Shown here in pieces: positions 7,974 to 15,288 of a stretch of DNA of 26,798 bases. A program made the translations under genes and the position numbers. The notes under the pieces are model-generated. The model was not told the DNA's origin. It was given only the letters and a program-made list of their open reading frames with translations, and did no database searches. The first letter of the stretch is position 1; each line of letters starts with the position of its first letter. Source of the stretch: Granulicatella adiacens (GTDB lineage Bacteria; Bacillota; Bacilli; Lactobacillales; Aerococcaceae); the NCBI GenBank assembly GCA_018364485.1, contig JAGZLX010000019.1:1-26798 (forward strand). Reading direction: 5' to 3'.

Positions 7974-8013
7974 AGAGTGAGAAGAGGTGCTTCCATTTCT
8001 TCTCACTCTTTTT
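7974..8013 (+). terminator. Intrinsic terminator after hslO
   Basis: A twelve-pair perfect stem (AGAGTGAGAAGA at 7974-7985 with TCTTCTCACTCT at 7998-8009) followed by T residues. It ends the housekeeping block. Confidence 0.88.
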
Positions 8014-8033
8014 GTGTTTTCAACCGTTAAAGC

Positions 8034-8062
8034 TATACAAATAAAGAAAAACTTAGTATAAT
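8034..8062 (+). promoter_or_regulatory. Promoter of the four-gene membrane-protein cluster
   Basis: TATACA (8034-8039), 17 bp, then a perfect TATAAT (8057-8062). No other convincing promoter is seen until the terminator at 11718, which argues for one operon. Confidence 0.7.
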
Positions 8063-8090
8063 ACATACATAATACAAACGAGGTGTATAA

Positions 8091-8669
8091 ATGTTTAAAC
8101 GAATTTTTTCTCGAATGAAAGGCATTTTAATGGTATTTGCAGGGAGTATCGCTCTCTTAGCAATTGCTCTAATGCTGGATTTTAAAACATTTGAACAATT
8201 TAATTTTTACCAAGATGTAGACGTTTGGAGTCATCCAATTCTCTTATTCCAGCTAGCAATGGTGGCTATCGTGCTCCTTCTACTAGGGCAAGTCGTCGGA
8301 TTATGGGTGAAATATTATTTCGCATTCAAGAAACTTGATGCACTCTTCCCAAATAACGAATGGGAACAAAAAGACTTTAAAGAAAAAGCAGACTATGTCG
8401 ATGAAAAATTTGAAGCGATGATTGTAGATGAAGTACTGATCTTTTACGGAAGCCATTTCACAGTGATCCCGCTAAAAGAACTCAAAGAAATTCATCTTTA
8501 TCGTACACGTACAGGACGCCGTGTGTATTATGGAATTAAGTTCATGTTTAAGAAAAAAAGACGTTCCTTTATTCCAAATACGTATGGTAAGACATTAGAA
8601 GACGGATATCGTCTCGTTCGAAAAGTGGCTTATTTTGCCCCAGTTAAGATTAGGGACGATTGGAAATAA
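8091..8669 (+). CDS. Two-TM membrane protein of unknown function, short member of a four-paralog cluster
   Basis: 192 residues; ATG behind GAGGTG. Two membrane helices (about 12-30 and 50-72) flank only a ~20-residue loop; the cytoplasmic C-terminal ~115 residues follow. That C-terminal part resembles the end of the next three proteins: KKLDALFPNNEW, then VDEVLIFYGSHFTVIPLKEL, and a strand pattern ending in a helix. Compared with them it lacks the ~150-residue extracellular domain. The C-terminal beta-strands plus final helix look PH-like or YcxB-like, which is an inference from pattern only. No enzymatic motif is visible. First gene after the promoter, 25 bp before the next. Confidence 0.75.
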   Translation: MFKRIFSRMKGILMVFAGSIALLAIALMLDFKTFEQFNFYQDVDVWSHPILLFQLAMVAIVLLLLGQVVGLWVKYYFAFKKLDALFPNNEWEQKDFKEKADYVDEKFEAMIVDEVLIFYGSHFTVIPLKELKEIHLYRTRTGRRVYYGIKFMFKKKRRSFIPNTYGKTLEDGYRLVRKVAYFAPVKIRDDWK

Positions 8670-8694
8670 TAGCAATAGAAAGTAGGAAATTAAG

Positions 8695-9663
8695 GTGCAT
8701 AAAGGGTATGTGAGAAGAACAATCTTCCTATGGGGTTCGGCTCTCATTTGGATACTGATAGGGGTTTTCTTTTTCTCTGGGACTGTGAAAGGATACATGG
8801 GAGGAGAGTCGCTCTATAAGGCTGGAGACATTTATCATTTGAATGATGCTGGTACTTCTGTTGCGATTCGTGTGTTGGATATTGATTCAGAACCGCTGAC
8901 TTATGATGGAAAAGAATATTACTTAGTGAAGCATGAAAATGGGGTTACACCACTTCAAGTGAAGGCTAAAGACATTCAACAATTACTCGACTTGAAAAAG
9001 GAAAATCCAGATGGATGGGAGCCTTTAAAAGAAGCCAATATTTATTTAAATGTTCGAGTAACGCCAGCAGTAACAAAAGGGCGTAGGGGAAGTACTACCG
9101 TTCATATACCGGCAGTATTGTTTGAAGCCTTTGGGACCCAATATAGGAAGGGAACGCTCTTACCGGTCGGGGACTCTCTACCGCTGGACTTCCTTCACTA
9201 TTTAACACTGACATCCTTTACGAATCGTTTGTTAGAATCGGGGGTTACACTCTTTGCGATTCTTTTAGCCGTGACCTTCTTTTTCGGAGCGAAAAGACGA
9301 GTACGTACATTGAAGGAAGAATACGAGGCGTTTGATAAAGAGTTTCCACGATACACTCAAAATATGAAGGCTTTACTAACGGATGCGGATTTTAATGATC
9401 CTAAGCTAAAAGTTCTGGTTAAGGATCACAAGTTCGTTTGCTATAATAAGGATTTTAGAGTGATTAAGCTGCGGGAAGTACGAAATGTTGAAGTTCGTCG
9501 CCAAAAGGCAAAAAGCAGTGTCACCTATGCCATTGATTTTGCTTTTGGAGGGAATAAGAATGTAACCATTCAATTGAAGAATCGTCCAGAAAATGTTCGC
9601 CAATTGGTGGATTATTTGAATGAAAAAGAAGGAACCAAAATATCGATACCGTTTCAATGGTAG
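8695..9663 (+). CDS. Two-TM membrane protein of unknown function (paralog A)
   Basis: 322 residues from a GTG start; the sister gene begins with the same MHKGY, which supports this start although AGTAGGAAAT is only a fair ribosome binding site. TM1 is at about residues 10-32, an extracellular domain at about 35-180, TM2 at about 185-203, and a cytoplasmic domain to the end. Segments shared with the two following genes are ESLYKAGDIYHLNDAGTS, VLDIDSEPL, YYLVKHENGV and NIYLNVRVTP outside, and FDKEFPRYTQNMKALLTDA inside. No signal cleavage site, catalytic motif or transport signature is seen. I do not recognise the family. Confidence 0.78.
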   Translation: MHKGYVRRTIFLWGSALIWILIGVFFFSGTVKGYMGGESLYKAGDIYHLNDAGTSVAIRVLDIDSEPLTYDGKEYYLVKHENGVTPLQVKAKDIQQLLDLKKENPDGWEPLKEANIYLNVRVTPAVTKGRRGSTTVHIPAVLFEAFGTQYRKGTLLPVGDSLPLDFLHYLTLTSFTNRLLESGVTLFAILLAVTFFFGAKRRVRTLKEEYEAFDKEFPRYTQNMKALLTDADFNDPKLKVLVKDHKFVCYNKDFRVIKLREVRNVEVRRQKAKSSVTYAIDFAFGGNKNVTIQLKNRPENVRQLVDYLNEKEGTKISIPFQW

Positions 9664-9719
9664 TGGGTATCGGTTTAATGAAGATGAGACAAAAAATTCA
9701 ATAGAAAGCAGGGTTCAAA

Positions 9720-10697
9720 ATGCATAAAGGGTATGGAAGAAGAATAGGTCCAATATGGGTTGTAGTAGCGATAATGGTTGTAGTGATGGTGATTATTGCA
9801 CGTGCGGGATTCAAATCATTCCAGAGCGCGGAAGACTTATACAAAGCCAATGAAGTTTACTATGTCAACGATAAAGGTTCGTCAGTAGCGATTAAGGTAA
9901 TGGACATCGATCCAGAACCACTCGTGTTGAATGGACACAACTATTATTTAGTGAAACACGAACGAGGTGTTGCGGTTTTCGAGGCAAAAAAAGATGAATT
10001 GAACAATGTTTTAGAAGCCAAGAAGGCTGCCGGAAACGGTGAAAATGCACTTGCAGGCGATAATCTTTATTTGAGTGTGCGTGTAACGCCAGAACAAAGA
10101 AAAGGGAAAGGCTCTAACGTCAAGGTGAATGTAACACCGGAGATGAAAGAAGCCTTTTACAAGAAATATAAAGAGAGCTCGCTATATTCAGAAAATTCCA
10201 AGACGAAAATCGATGAATCCAGAATCTTGAAGTTGACTACTTCTGAAGATCAATGGGGAGATTCGGCATTCACGTTTGTCATGCTTGCCATCGTTCTTGG
10301 GCTCATCGGGTTCCAAATTTATCAAACGCGTCGCTTGAAGGCGCAGTATGCTCGATTTGATGCGTACTTCCCTGAGTATGCGAACAATATGAAGCAGTTG
10401 CTGGATGATGCAGAATACGTTGATCCGAAACTCAAGATTCTTGTGATGGAAGGCATTCTTGTAAGCTACGACATTAACTTTACGGTCATCGACTTATCAG
10501 AAGTCAGCAAGGCTTACTTAGTTTTTGAAAACAGACGAAAAGGCGGTATGAAGGTTCATTTACGTTTTGAATATGCAAATAAGAAATACGATTCGATTCT
10601 CTTTAGAAGACAATTATTACGTCTCAAAGAGCTTGTGGAATATTTAAACGAAGAATACAATTTAGGATTGAAAGTGGATTTTAGACTCCTAGGATAA
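9720..10697 (+). CDS. Two-TM membrane protein of unknown function (paralog B)
   Basis: 325 residues from ATG, with AGCAGGG upstream. Same plan as the neighbours: basic MHKGYGRR start, TM1 about 12-30, extracellular domain with EDLYKANEVYYVNDKGSS, VMDIDPEPL, YYLVKHERGV and NLYLSVRVTPEQRKGKG, TM2 about 188-206, then a cytoplasmic domain with FDAYFPEYANNMKQLLDDA and YVDPKLKILVMEGILVSYD. The extracellular domain has little predicted disorder and no cysteines that I can see. The three long paralogs are clearly diverged from one another but conserve the same anchor motifs, which indicates old duplication and retained function. Role unknown. Confidence 0.78.
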   Translation: MHKGYGRRIGPIWVVVAIMVVVMVIIARAGFKSFQSAEDLYKANEVYYVNDKGSSVAIKVMDIDPEPLVLNGHNYYLVKHERGVAVFEAKKDELNNVLEAKKAAGNGENALAGDNLYLSVRVTPEQRKGKGSNVKVNVTPEMKEAFYKKYKESSLYSENSKTKIDESRILKLTTSEDQWGDSAFTFVMLAIVLGLIGFQIYQTRRLKAQYARFDAYFPEYANNMKQLLDDAEYVDPKLKILVMEGILVSYDINFTVIDLSEVSKAYLVFENRRKGGMKVHLRFEYANKKYDSILFRRQLLRLKELVEYLNEEYNLGLKVDFRLLG

Positions 10698-10724
10698 GAA
10701 ATAGAAATTGAAGGTGGAATATTT

Positions 10725-11690
10725 TTGAATAAAGGGATATTTAGAAGAACATGGGGGATGTGGATTCTTACCGTTCTGTTGGGATTAATAGTGGCGATGG
10801 TGGGCGTTGTAGTGTCGTTTGGTTTTATGAGCGGACGTGACTTATACGAAAATGGAGTTATTTATGAAATGGAAAATGATTCCTCATCTAGCTCGATTAA
10901 AGTGTTAGATATTGACCCAAGCCCGCTTGAGATAGACGATGAAACATATTATCTAGTGAAACACAATTATGGAGTGTCGTTCTTAAAAACAGATGCTTCT
11001 GAAATTAAACAAATTCTAGAGTTTAAAGACGCGCTTTCTGAGAAAACGAATGCGCTTGCCTCATCAGACTTCTACTTGAATATACGCGTAGTTCCTGAGA
11101 AGAAGAAAACAGGAAGATCAAGCGTCAAAACACTTATTACGCAAGAGATGAAGGAAGCCTTTGAACAGAAATTCAAACTTAGCTCACTTTCTGTGCAGGC
11201 GCCTCTCGACAAATTGGACACAAAGCATTATTTAACCATTACGAACAGTGCGGAAAGGTTTGTCGATATCGTGATGTTACTTGTAGCGATTGTGTTCTTT
11301 GTCATTGTATTGGGGTGGCAAATCGTTCGCGTTCGTCGCATCAAACAACATTACGATCGTTTTGATGAGCTTTTCCCTGACTACCAATATGATATGAAGC
11401 GTTTATTGGATGATGCGGAGTATCTGGATGAAAAACTTGGCGTACTTGTCAAAGATGGAATTTTAGTTTCTTATGGAACAGAGTTTAGGGTAGTGGACTT
11501 AGAAAAAGCCGTTAGCGCATCCGTTCTTCGCCAAAAATCAAAATGGGGCGGGAAATATCGATTGACGTTCTTTAATGGAGGCCGTAAGCAAGTAGAAGAA
11601 GTTCCTCTTGGCGATTTAAAGGACAATATCATTGATTTAGTTCATTATTTGAGAGAAGTTTGCTCATATAATGTTTATATTCAATTTTAA
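10725..11690 (+). CDS. Two-TM membrane protein of unknown function (paralog C)
   Basis: 321 residues from a TTG start; AAGGTGG lies just upstream and the first residues (NKGIFRRTWGMW) align with the HKGY starts of the two preceding genes, so TTG is preferred. TM1 about 10-33, extracellular domain with RDLYENGVIYEMENDSSSS, VLDIDPSPLEI, YYLVKHNYGV and FYLNIRVVPEKKK, TM2 about 183-202, cytoplasmic domain with FDELFPDYQYDMKRLLDDA and LVKDGILVSYGTEFRVVDL. Last gene of the cluster; terminator 28 bp after the stop. The three long paralogs use GTG, ATG and TTG in turn, which could set relative translation levels. Function unknown. Confidence 0.78.
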   Translation: MNKGIFRRTWGMWILTVLLGLIVAMVGVVVSFGFMSGRDLYENGVIYEMENDSSSSSIKVLDIDPSPLEIDDETYYLVKHNYGVSFLKTDASEIKQILEFKDALSEKTNALASSDFYLNIRVVPEKKKTGRSSVKTLITQEMKEAFEQKFKLSSLSVQAPLDKLDTKHYLTITNSAERFVDIVMLLVAIVFFVIVLGWQIVRVRRIKQHYDRFDELFPDYQYDMKRLLDDAEYLDEKLGVLVKDGILVSYGTEFRVVDLEKAVSASVLRQKSKWGGKYRLTFFNGGRKQVEEVPLGDLKDNIIDLVHYLREVCSYNVYIQF

Positions 11691-11717
11691 AAAAATAAAA
11701 AATTTTTTATGGTACAC

Positions 11718-11755
11718 AAAACAGTCTACAATTTATTTGTAGGCTGTTTTATTTT
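11718..11755 (+). terminator. Intrinsic terminator after the paralog cluster
   Basis: AAAACAGTCTACAA (11718-11731) pairs with TTGTAGGCTGTTTT (11737-11750), one wobble, followed by ATTTT. The near-symmetric A and T tails mean it could work on both strands. Confidence 0.82.
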
Positions 11756-11827
11756 GCAGAAACCTTTTGGTACTGCGGTTTTTAGGAGTGTAGCGGAACA
11801 TATAGTTCATCAAAAATACGTTAAAAA

Positions 11828-11843
11828 GTTAACAAATGTTAAC
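11828..11843. promoter_or_regulatory. 16-bp palindrome upstream of the SDR-kdgT operon (possible operator)
   Basis: GTTAACAAATGTTAAC is a palindrome with 7-bp arms around AA. It lies about 30 bp upstream of the predicted -10 box and 68 bp before the gene, a usual place for an operator. Only a single copy is present. The cognate regulator is not identifiable. Confidence 0.4.
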
Positions 11844-11873
11844 CATAAAATAAGGCGAAACTTCATAATTTAG

Positions 11874-11882
11874 TGATACAAT
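11874..11882 (+). promoter_or_regulatory. Extended -10 promoter of the SDR-kdgT operon
   Basis: TGATACAAT (TG at 11874-11875, TACAAT 11877-11882) is an extended -10. No good -35 is present 17 bp upstream, which suggests activator dependence or reliance on the TGn motif. Confidence 0.45.
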
Positions 11883-11911
11883 GAACATATCAAATCAAAG
11901 GACGTGATCTA

Positions 11912-12661
11912 ATGGATTTCACAGGTAAAGTTGCCATTGTCACTGGTGGGGCAAATGGTATTGGTAAAGAAATCGTTCGTGGTATCGTTAACGGCGGCGG
12001 TTTTGTAGTCATTGCAGATATTAATGAAGCTGCAGCAAACAAAACAGTTGAAGAGTTCGGACCAGAACACACAAGCTTCAAATACATGGATTTAGGGAAT
12101 CATGAATCTATCGTAAAAAGCATGAATGAAATTTTAGCAGAACGCAAAGTAGACATCTTAGTGAACTGTGCTGGGGTTATTAGTGCGAAACCTTTCGACC
12201 AATTAACATACGAAGAATGGGAAAGAACTATCCGCATCAACCTTTCAGGATGCTTCTCAACAATTAGCACAATTTTCCCTCACTTTGTAGCAAACAAAGG
12301 TGGACGTATCGTAAACGTATCTTCAGTTGCTGCTAAACTTGGTGGTGGATTATTAGGTACTGCTGCTTATGCTTCTTCTAAAGCTGGTTTAAATGGTTTA
12401 ACAAAAGCCGTTGCTAAAGAAGGCGGTAAATACAATATCGCATGTAACGCTGTATGTCCTTCATTCACTCATACAGAAATGACAACTGCCTTATCAGAAG
12501 ACAAAGAAAAGAGCCAAAAAGTTCTTAACATGATTCCTCTTGGACGTCGTGCAGAACCAGTTGAAATTGCTCAAATGATTCTCTTCTTCGCAAGCGACCT
12601 TGCAAGCTTCGTTACAGGGGAAATCGGTGACTGCGATGGCGGTATCACATTAGATGGCTGA
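11912..12661 (+). CDS. Short-chain dehydrogenase/reductase, probably sugar-acid oxidoreductase (KduD-like)
   Basis: 249 residues, classical SDR length. The Rossmann nucleotide motif TGGANGIG is at about residues 11-18, NCAG near 88, the catalytic Asn in RINLSG, Ser in VNVSSVA and the Tyr-Lys pair in YASSK; the end, DCDGGITLDG, is also typical. The protein oxidises or reduces a hydroxyl group with NAD(P). The next gene is a 2-keto-3-deoxygluconate permease, so a KduD (2-dehydro-3-deoxygluconate 5-dehydrogenase) or gluconate 5-dehydrogenase type activity is the best guess. Substrate cannot be read from sequence alone. No KDG kinase or KDPG aldolase is in the window. Confidence 0.8.
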   Translation: MDFTGKVAIVTGGANGIGKEIVRGIVNGGGFVVIADINEAAANKTVEEFGPEHTSFKYMDLGNHESIVKSMNEILAERKVDILVNCAGVISAKPFDQLTYEEWERTIRINLSGCFSTISTIFPHFVANKGGRIVNVSSVAAKLGGGLLGTAAYASSKAGLNGLTKAVAKEGGKYNIACNAVCPSFTHTEMTTALSEDKEKSQKVLNMIPLGRRAEPVEIAQMILFFASDLASFVTGEIGDCDGGITLDG

Positions 12662-12707
12662 TTTTAGCTAGAGTCTTATTCCAAATCAGAGAAGGATTGT
12701 GAACAGT

Positions 12708-13646
12708 ATGAAAAAGATTAAAATTCCTGGGGATACAATCATTATTCCAATGTTTATTGGATGTGTGATTAATACATTTTTTCCTCAAATATTACAAATT
12801 GGTGGATTTACCACTCCAATCGTGAAAGGTGCAGGACCACTTGTTGGGGCATTCCTCTTCATTATCGGGGGTACCATTTCTCTTAAAAACACACCAAAAG
12901 CCGTTGGACGTGGGGCAGCGATTATTTTAGCGAAAATTGCGGTATCTGTAGTCTTAGGGTTATTGGTTGCGAAAGTATTCAATGACAACTTCCTCGGACT
13001 TAGCGCCGTTGCCGTTATCGGTGCCATTTCAGTAGCCAATAACGCAATGTATGCGGGTATTGTAGATGTATACGGGGATGAAATCGACGCTGGTGCCGTT
13101 GGGATTACAACACTAAGTGTGGGACCAATGGTAACAATGGCCGTATTAAGTAGTGCCGGTCTTGCAAACATCTCGATTTGGAACTTAGTCGGAACTGTAT
13201 TGCCACTTGTGTTAGGGATTGCGTTAGGAAATGCCTTCCCATACATGAAGAAAGTTCTTTCAAACGGGATTACAGCCATCATTATCGTCGTTGGTTTCTG
13301 TTTAGGGGCTAACATGAGCTTTGGCCAAATTCTTGAAGGTGGTCTACCTGGTATTTTACTAGGGGTGATCACTACAGCTGTCGGTGGTATTGCATCAATC
13401 GCCGCAGACCGCTTAACAGGTGGTAACGGGGTTGCCGGTGCTGCCATCTCAAGTACAGCAGCCAGCGCTATTGCTACACCAGCTGCACTTTCAGCAGTGG
13501 ATGCCTCATTCAAAGGAATCGAAGCAACAGCAACGACTCAAATTACAGCTTCAGTAATCGTAACAGCTATTTTAACTCCAATCTTAACAGCGTATATTGC
13601 TAAGAAATTCGGAAATAAAAAAGAAGCTGAAGCACAAGAAGCTTAA
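12708..13646 (+). CDS. kdgT: 2-keto-3-deoxygluconate permease
   Basis: 312 residues, close to the family length of about 315-330. The ATG at 12708 is chosen because the GAAGGA site (12691-12696) is 11 bases upstream; the GTG at 12699 would lie only two bases from it. The protein opens with KIPGDTIIIPMFIGCVINTFFPQ-type sequence (IPGDTIIIPMF, then NTFFPQIL), typical of KdgT, and has about ten hydrophobic helices with GGTISLKN, SVANNAMYAG and STAASAIATPAAL. KdgT is a proton symporter for 2-keto-3-deoxygluconate, an intermediate of pectin and glycosaminoglycan breakdown. It forms a two-gene unit with the upstream SDR (gap 46 bp) and is followed by a strong terminator. Confidence 0.9.
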   Translation: MKKIKIPGDTIIIPMFIGCVINTFFPQILQIGGFTTPIVKGAGPLVGAFLFIIGGTISLKNTPKAVGRGAAIILAKIAVSVVLGLLVAKVFNDNFLGLSAVAVIGAISVANNAMYAGIVDVYGDEIDAGAVGITTLSVGPMVTMAVLSSAGLANISIWNLVGTVLPLVLGIALGNAFPYMKKVLSNGITAIIIVVGFCLGANMSFGQILEGGLPGILLGVITTAVGGIASIAADRLTGGNGVAGAAISSTAASAIATPAALSAVDASFKGIEATATTQITASVIVTAILTPILTAYIAKKFGNKKEAEAQEA

Positions 13647-13661
13647 TCGAATTTAAAAGTG

Positions 13662-13697
13662 AAACCACCTTGGAAAAAATTCCAAGGTGGTTTTTGT
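13662..13697 (+). terminator. Intrinsic terminator after kdgT
   Basis: AAACCACCTTGGAA (13662-13675) pairs perfectly with TTCCAAGGTGGTTT (13680-13693), with a T-rich tail. Confidence 0.9.
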
Positions 13698-13709
13698 TTT
13701 GCCTTGAGT

Positions 13710-13835
13710 GTAACAATTATGTTACGTAACAAAAAAGTTACATCGAAAAGTTGAGTTGTATCAAAAATGATACGTATCAAAATTGATACAAAAAGAGTAG
13801 AGTGTATCATGCATGATACGTATCACGCATGATAC
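13710..13835. repeat. Array of six 16-bp palindromes in three tandem pairs
   Basis: Pair A: GTAACAATTATGTTAC (13710-13725) and GTAACAAAAAAGTTAC (13726-13741). Pair B: GTATCAAAAATGATAC (13758-13773) and GTATCAAAATTGATAC (13774-13789). Pair C: GTATCATGCATGATAC (13804-13819) and GTATCACGCATGATAC (13820-13835). The two units of each pair abut with no gap; the spacers between pairs are 16 and 14 bp, so pairs start 48 and 46 bp apart. The array lies in the 3'-3' gap between kdgT and cysK, where no promoter of a known gene is expected. It looks like cooperative protein-binding sites, but repeated RNA hairpins cannot be excluded. Confidence 0.85.
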
Positions 13836-13874
13836 ATCTCTATCAGGTCTTTCAATAGGAGTTCAAAATACAAA

Positions 13875-14069
13875 AAGAGTCTCAGATACGAAATGGAAAT
13901 CTTTTGAATTCTATAGTGAGAGCAGTAGTGAGTGTAACCAATGTGAATTACAGGCCGTTTTACGGCCTGTTTGAAGCTTGGTAGGGTTGAGACTTTGGCT
14001 CAACCCGATACAACTACTGCCATCACTATGAAGATATTCAAAAGATTGAATTTCAGATCTGAGACTCTT
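13875..14069 (-). repeat. Structured intergenic repeat, copy 2 (195 bp, minus orientation)
   Basis: Read on the minus strand it has the same order of motifs as the copies at 1467 and 21427: GAGCC...GTCTC, AGCTTCAAAC, a hairpin (AGGCCGT/ACGGCCT), GTAATTCACAT (13941-13951 in plus coordinates) and TATAGAAT. The outer arms AAGAGTCTCAGAT (13875-13887) and ATCTGAGACTCTT (14057-14069) are perfect complements, and the minus-strand end runs into TTTTTG. It begins 20 bp beyond the cysK stop, in cysK sense orientation, so it may serve as its terminator. Confidence 0.78.
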
Positions 14070-14088
14070 ATATGATTTTTAGAACGAA

Positions 14089-15015
14089 TTACGCTTCACC
14101 GAAAATGCCTGTTGAAAGGTAACGTTCACCTGTATCAGGTAATAGAACCACAACAGATTTGCCTTTTCCTAAGCGTTTTGCCACACGTAGAGCGGCAGTG
14201 ACAGCAGCTCCAGAAGAAATACCAGCAAGGATACCTTCTTTAGCAGCTAAGTTTTTCGCTGTTTCGATGGCATCGTCACTTGAAACAAGTTCAAAGCCGT
14301 CGATGACTTCGCGGTCGATAATGCTTGGTTCAAAACCAGCAGAGATTCCTTGGATGCGGTGTTTTCCTTTTTGGCCTTTAGAAATGAATGGTGCTTCTTC
14401 AGGTTCAACCCCGATGATTTCTACGTCTTTGTTCACTTCTTTTAACGCACGGCCAACACCTGTGATTGTACCGCCAGTACCGATACCACTGATGTAAGCA
14501 TCTGGAGTTTTTCCGTCGAAGGCTTTAATAATTTCTTGCCCAGTTGTTTGATAGTGGATAGCTGGGTTTGCTTCGTTGTCGAATTGACGTGCCCAGAAGT
14601 AGCCAGGTTGTGCAGCGAGTTCTTCAGCTTTCGCAACGGCAGCGCCGAATCCATCCGCAGCAGGCGTTAATAATACTTCTGTACCGTATGCTTTCATTAA
14701 TTGACGACGTTCGATAGACATGGATTCAGGCATGATGGTAATGACCTTATATCCTTTTGCAGCACCGACTAGTGAAAGTCCTACACCTGTATTTCCACTT
14801 GTAGCTTCAATGATTGTATCGCCAGGTTTTAGCGAGCCATCTTTCTCAGCTGTTTCGATGATGTTTAAAGCGATACGATCTTTGACAGATCCACCGGCGT
14901 TAAACGACTCGACTTTTACATATACATCTGCAGAATCGTCTGAAACTAAACGGTTTAGTTTCACAAGGGGAGTGTTCCCGATTAATTCTGTGATAGTTTC
15001 TACTGATTTGACCAT
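14089..15015 (-). CDS. cysK: Cysteine synthase A (O-acetylserine sulfhydrylase)
   Basis: 308 residues from the ATG at 15015, preceded by GGAGGG; an upstream in-frame ATG at 15030 overlaps that ribosome binding site and is rejected. PLP-binding Lys45 lies in GGSVKDRIA, the substrate loop TSGNTG is at 72-77 and the phosphate-binding GTGGTITGVG follows; GISSGAA lies near the end. The enzyme makes L-cysteine from O-acetylserine and sulfide. Transcribed opposite to its neighbours, convergent with kdgT and divergent from the uracil permease gene. Closely related CBS-family and O-phosphoserine enzymes exist, but the motif pattern is that of CysK. Confidence 0.93.
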   Translation of the reverse strand: MVKSVETITELIGNTPLVKLNRLVSDDSADVYVKVESFNAGGSVKDRIALNIIETAEKDGSLKPGDTIIEATSGNTGVGLSLVGAAKGYKVITIMPESMSIERRQLMKAYGTEVLLTPAADGFGAAVAKAEELAAQPGYFWARQFDNEANPAIHYQTTGQEIIKAFDGKTPDAYISGIGTGGTITGVGRALKEVNKDVEIIGVEPEEAPFISKGQKGKHRIQGISAGFEPSIIDREVIDGFELVSSDDAIETAKNLAAKEGILAGISSGAAVTAALRVAKRLGKGKSVVVLLPDTGERYLSTGIFGEA

Positions 15016-15081
15016 AAATGATCCCTCCATAAAGTTAGACTGGGCAACTTTAAGGGTTGCTTGTTACCATTGTAACGGGGA

Positions 15082-15111
15082 TTGATACTGGGTACAATAC
15101 TTTTGTTTCAA
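15082..15111 (-). promoter_or_regulatory. Possible cysK promoter
   Basis: On the minus strand TTGAAA (15111-15106) is followed after 18 bp by TATCAA (15087-15082). Between it and the gene lies a small dyad GTTAC-CATT-GTAAC (15063-15076) that could be an operator or leader hairpin. Both boxes are imperfect. Confidence 0.35.
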
Positions 15112-15148
15112 AAAAACAGAAAAAAGTATAGAAAATTCAATTTAGGTG

Positions 15149-15157
15149 TGATACACT
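15149..15157 (+). promoter_or_regulatory. Extended -10 promoter of the uracil permease gene
   Basis: TGATACACT is an extended -10 immediately upstream of the PyrR-type leader; the -35 region is weak. The start of transcription would fall near 15164, at the beginning of the attenuator. Confidence 0.45.
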
Positions 15158-15159
15158 AT

Positions 15160-15255
15160 CTGCTAGCAAGGGCTTTTAAACTCATCCAGAGAGGTGAGAA
15201 AGGCTAAGATCACGTTTATTAGACTAGCCCTACGCTTAAAAACATAGGGCTTTTT
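15160..15255 (+). promoter_or_regulatory. PyrR-dependent transcription attenuator
   Basis: The leader holds the conserved PyrR-binding loop: GGGCTTTTAAA, then TCCAGAGAGG (15185-15194) and GAGAAAGGCTA. A terminator follows with stem AGCCCTA (15226-15232)/TAGGGCT (15245-15251) and a T tract. GGCTA (15212-15216) can pair with TAGCC (15225-15229) as an antiterminator that excludes the terminator. In the established model, UMP-bound PyrR stabilises the upstream loop, blocks the antiterminator and lowers expression when pyrimidines are plentiful. A pyrR gene must lie elsewhere. Confidence 0.85.
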
Positions 15256-15288
15256 GTGTGCACAAAAACGCCCGGAAAAGAGGGTAAA

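Noticed and set aside
12785..13513. 242-codon open frame on the minus strand opposite kdgT
   Set aside because: Shadow of a well-supported transporter gene; composition and lack of a start signal argue against it.
13710..13835. Palindrome array as a CRISPR
   Set aside because: Units are 16 bp, fully palindromic and abut in pairs; there are no unique spacers of CRISPR length and no cas genes.
13875..14069. Structured elements as insertion sequences
   Set aside because: No transposase frame, and no target-site duplication could be seen at any of the three copies; a MITE origin remains possible but unsupported.
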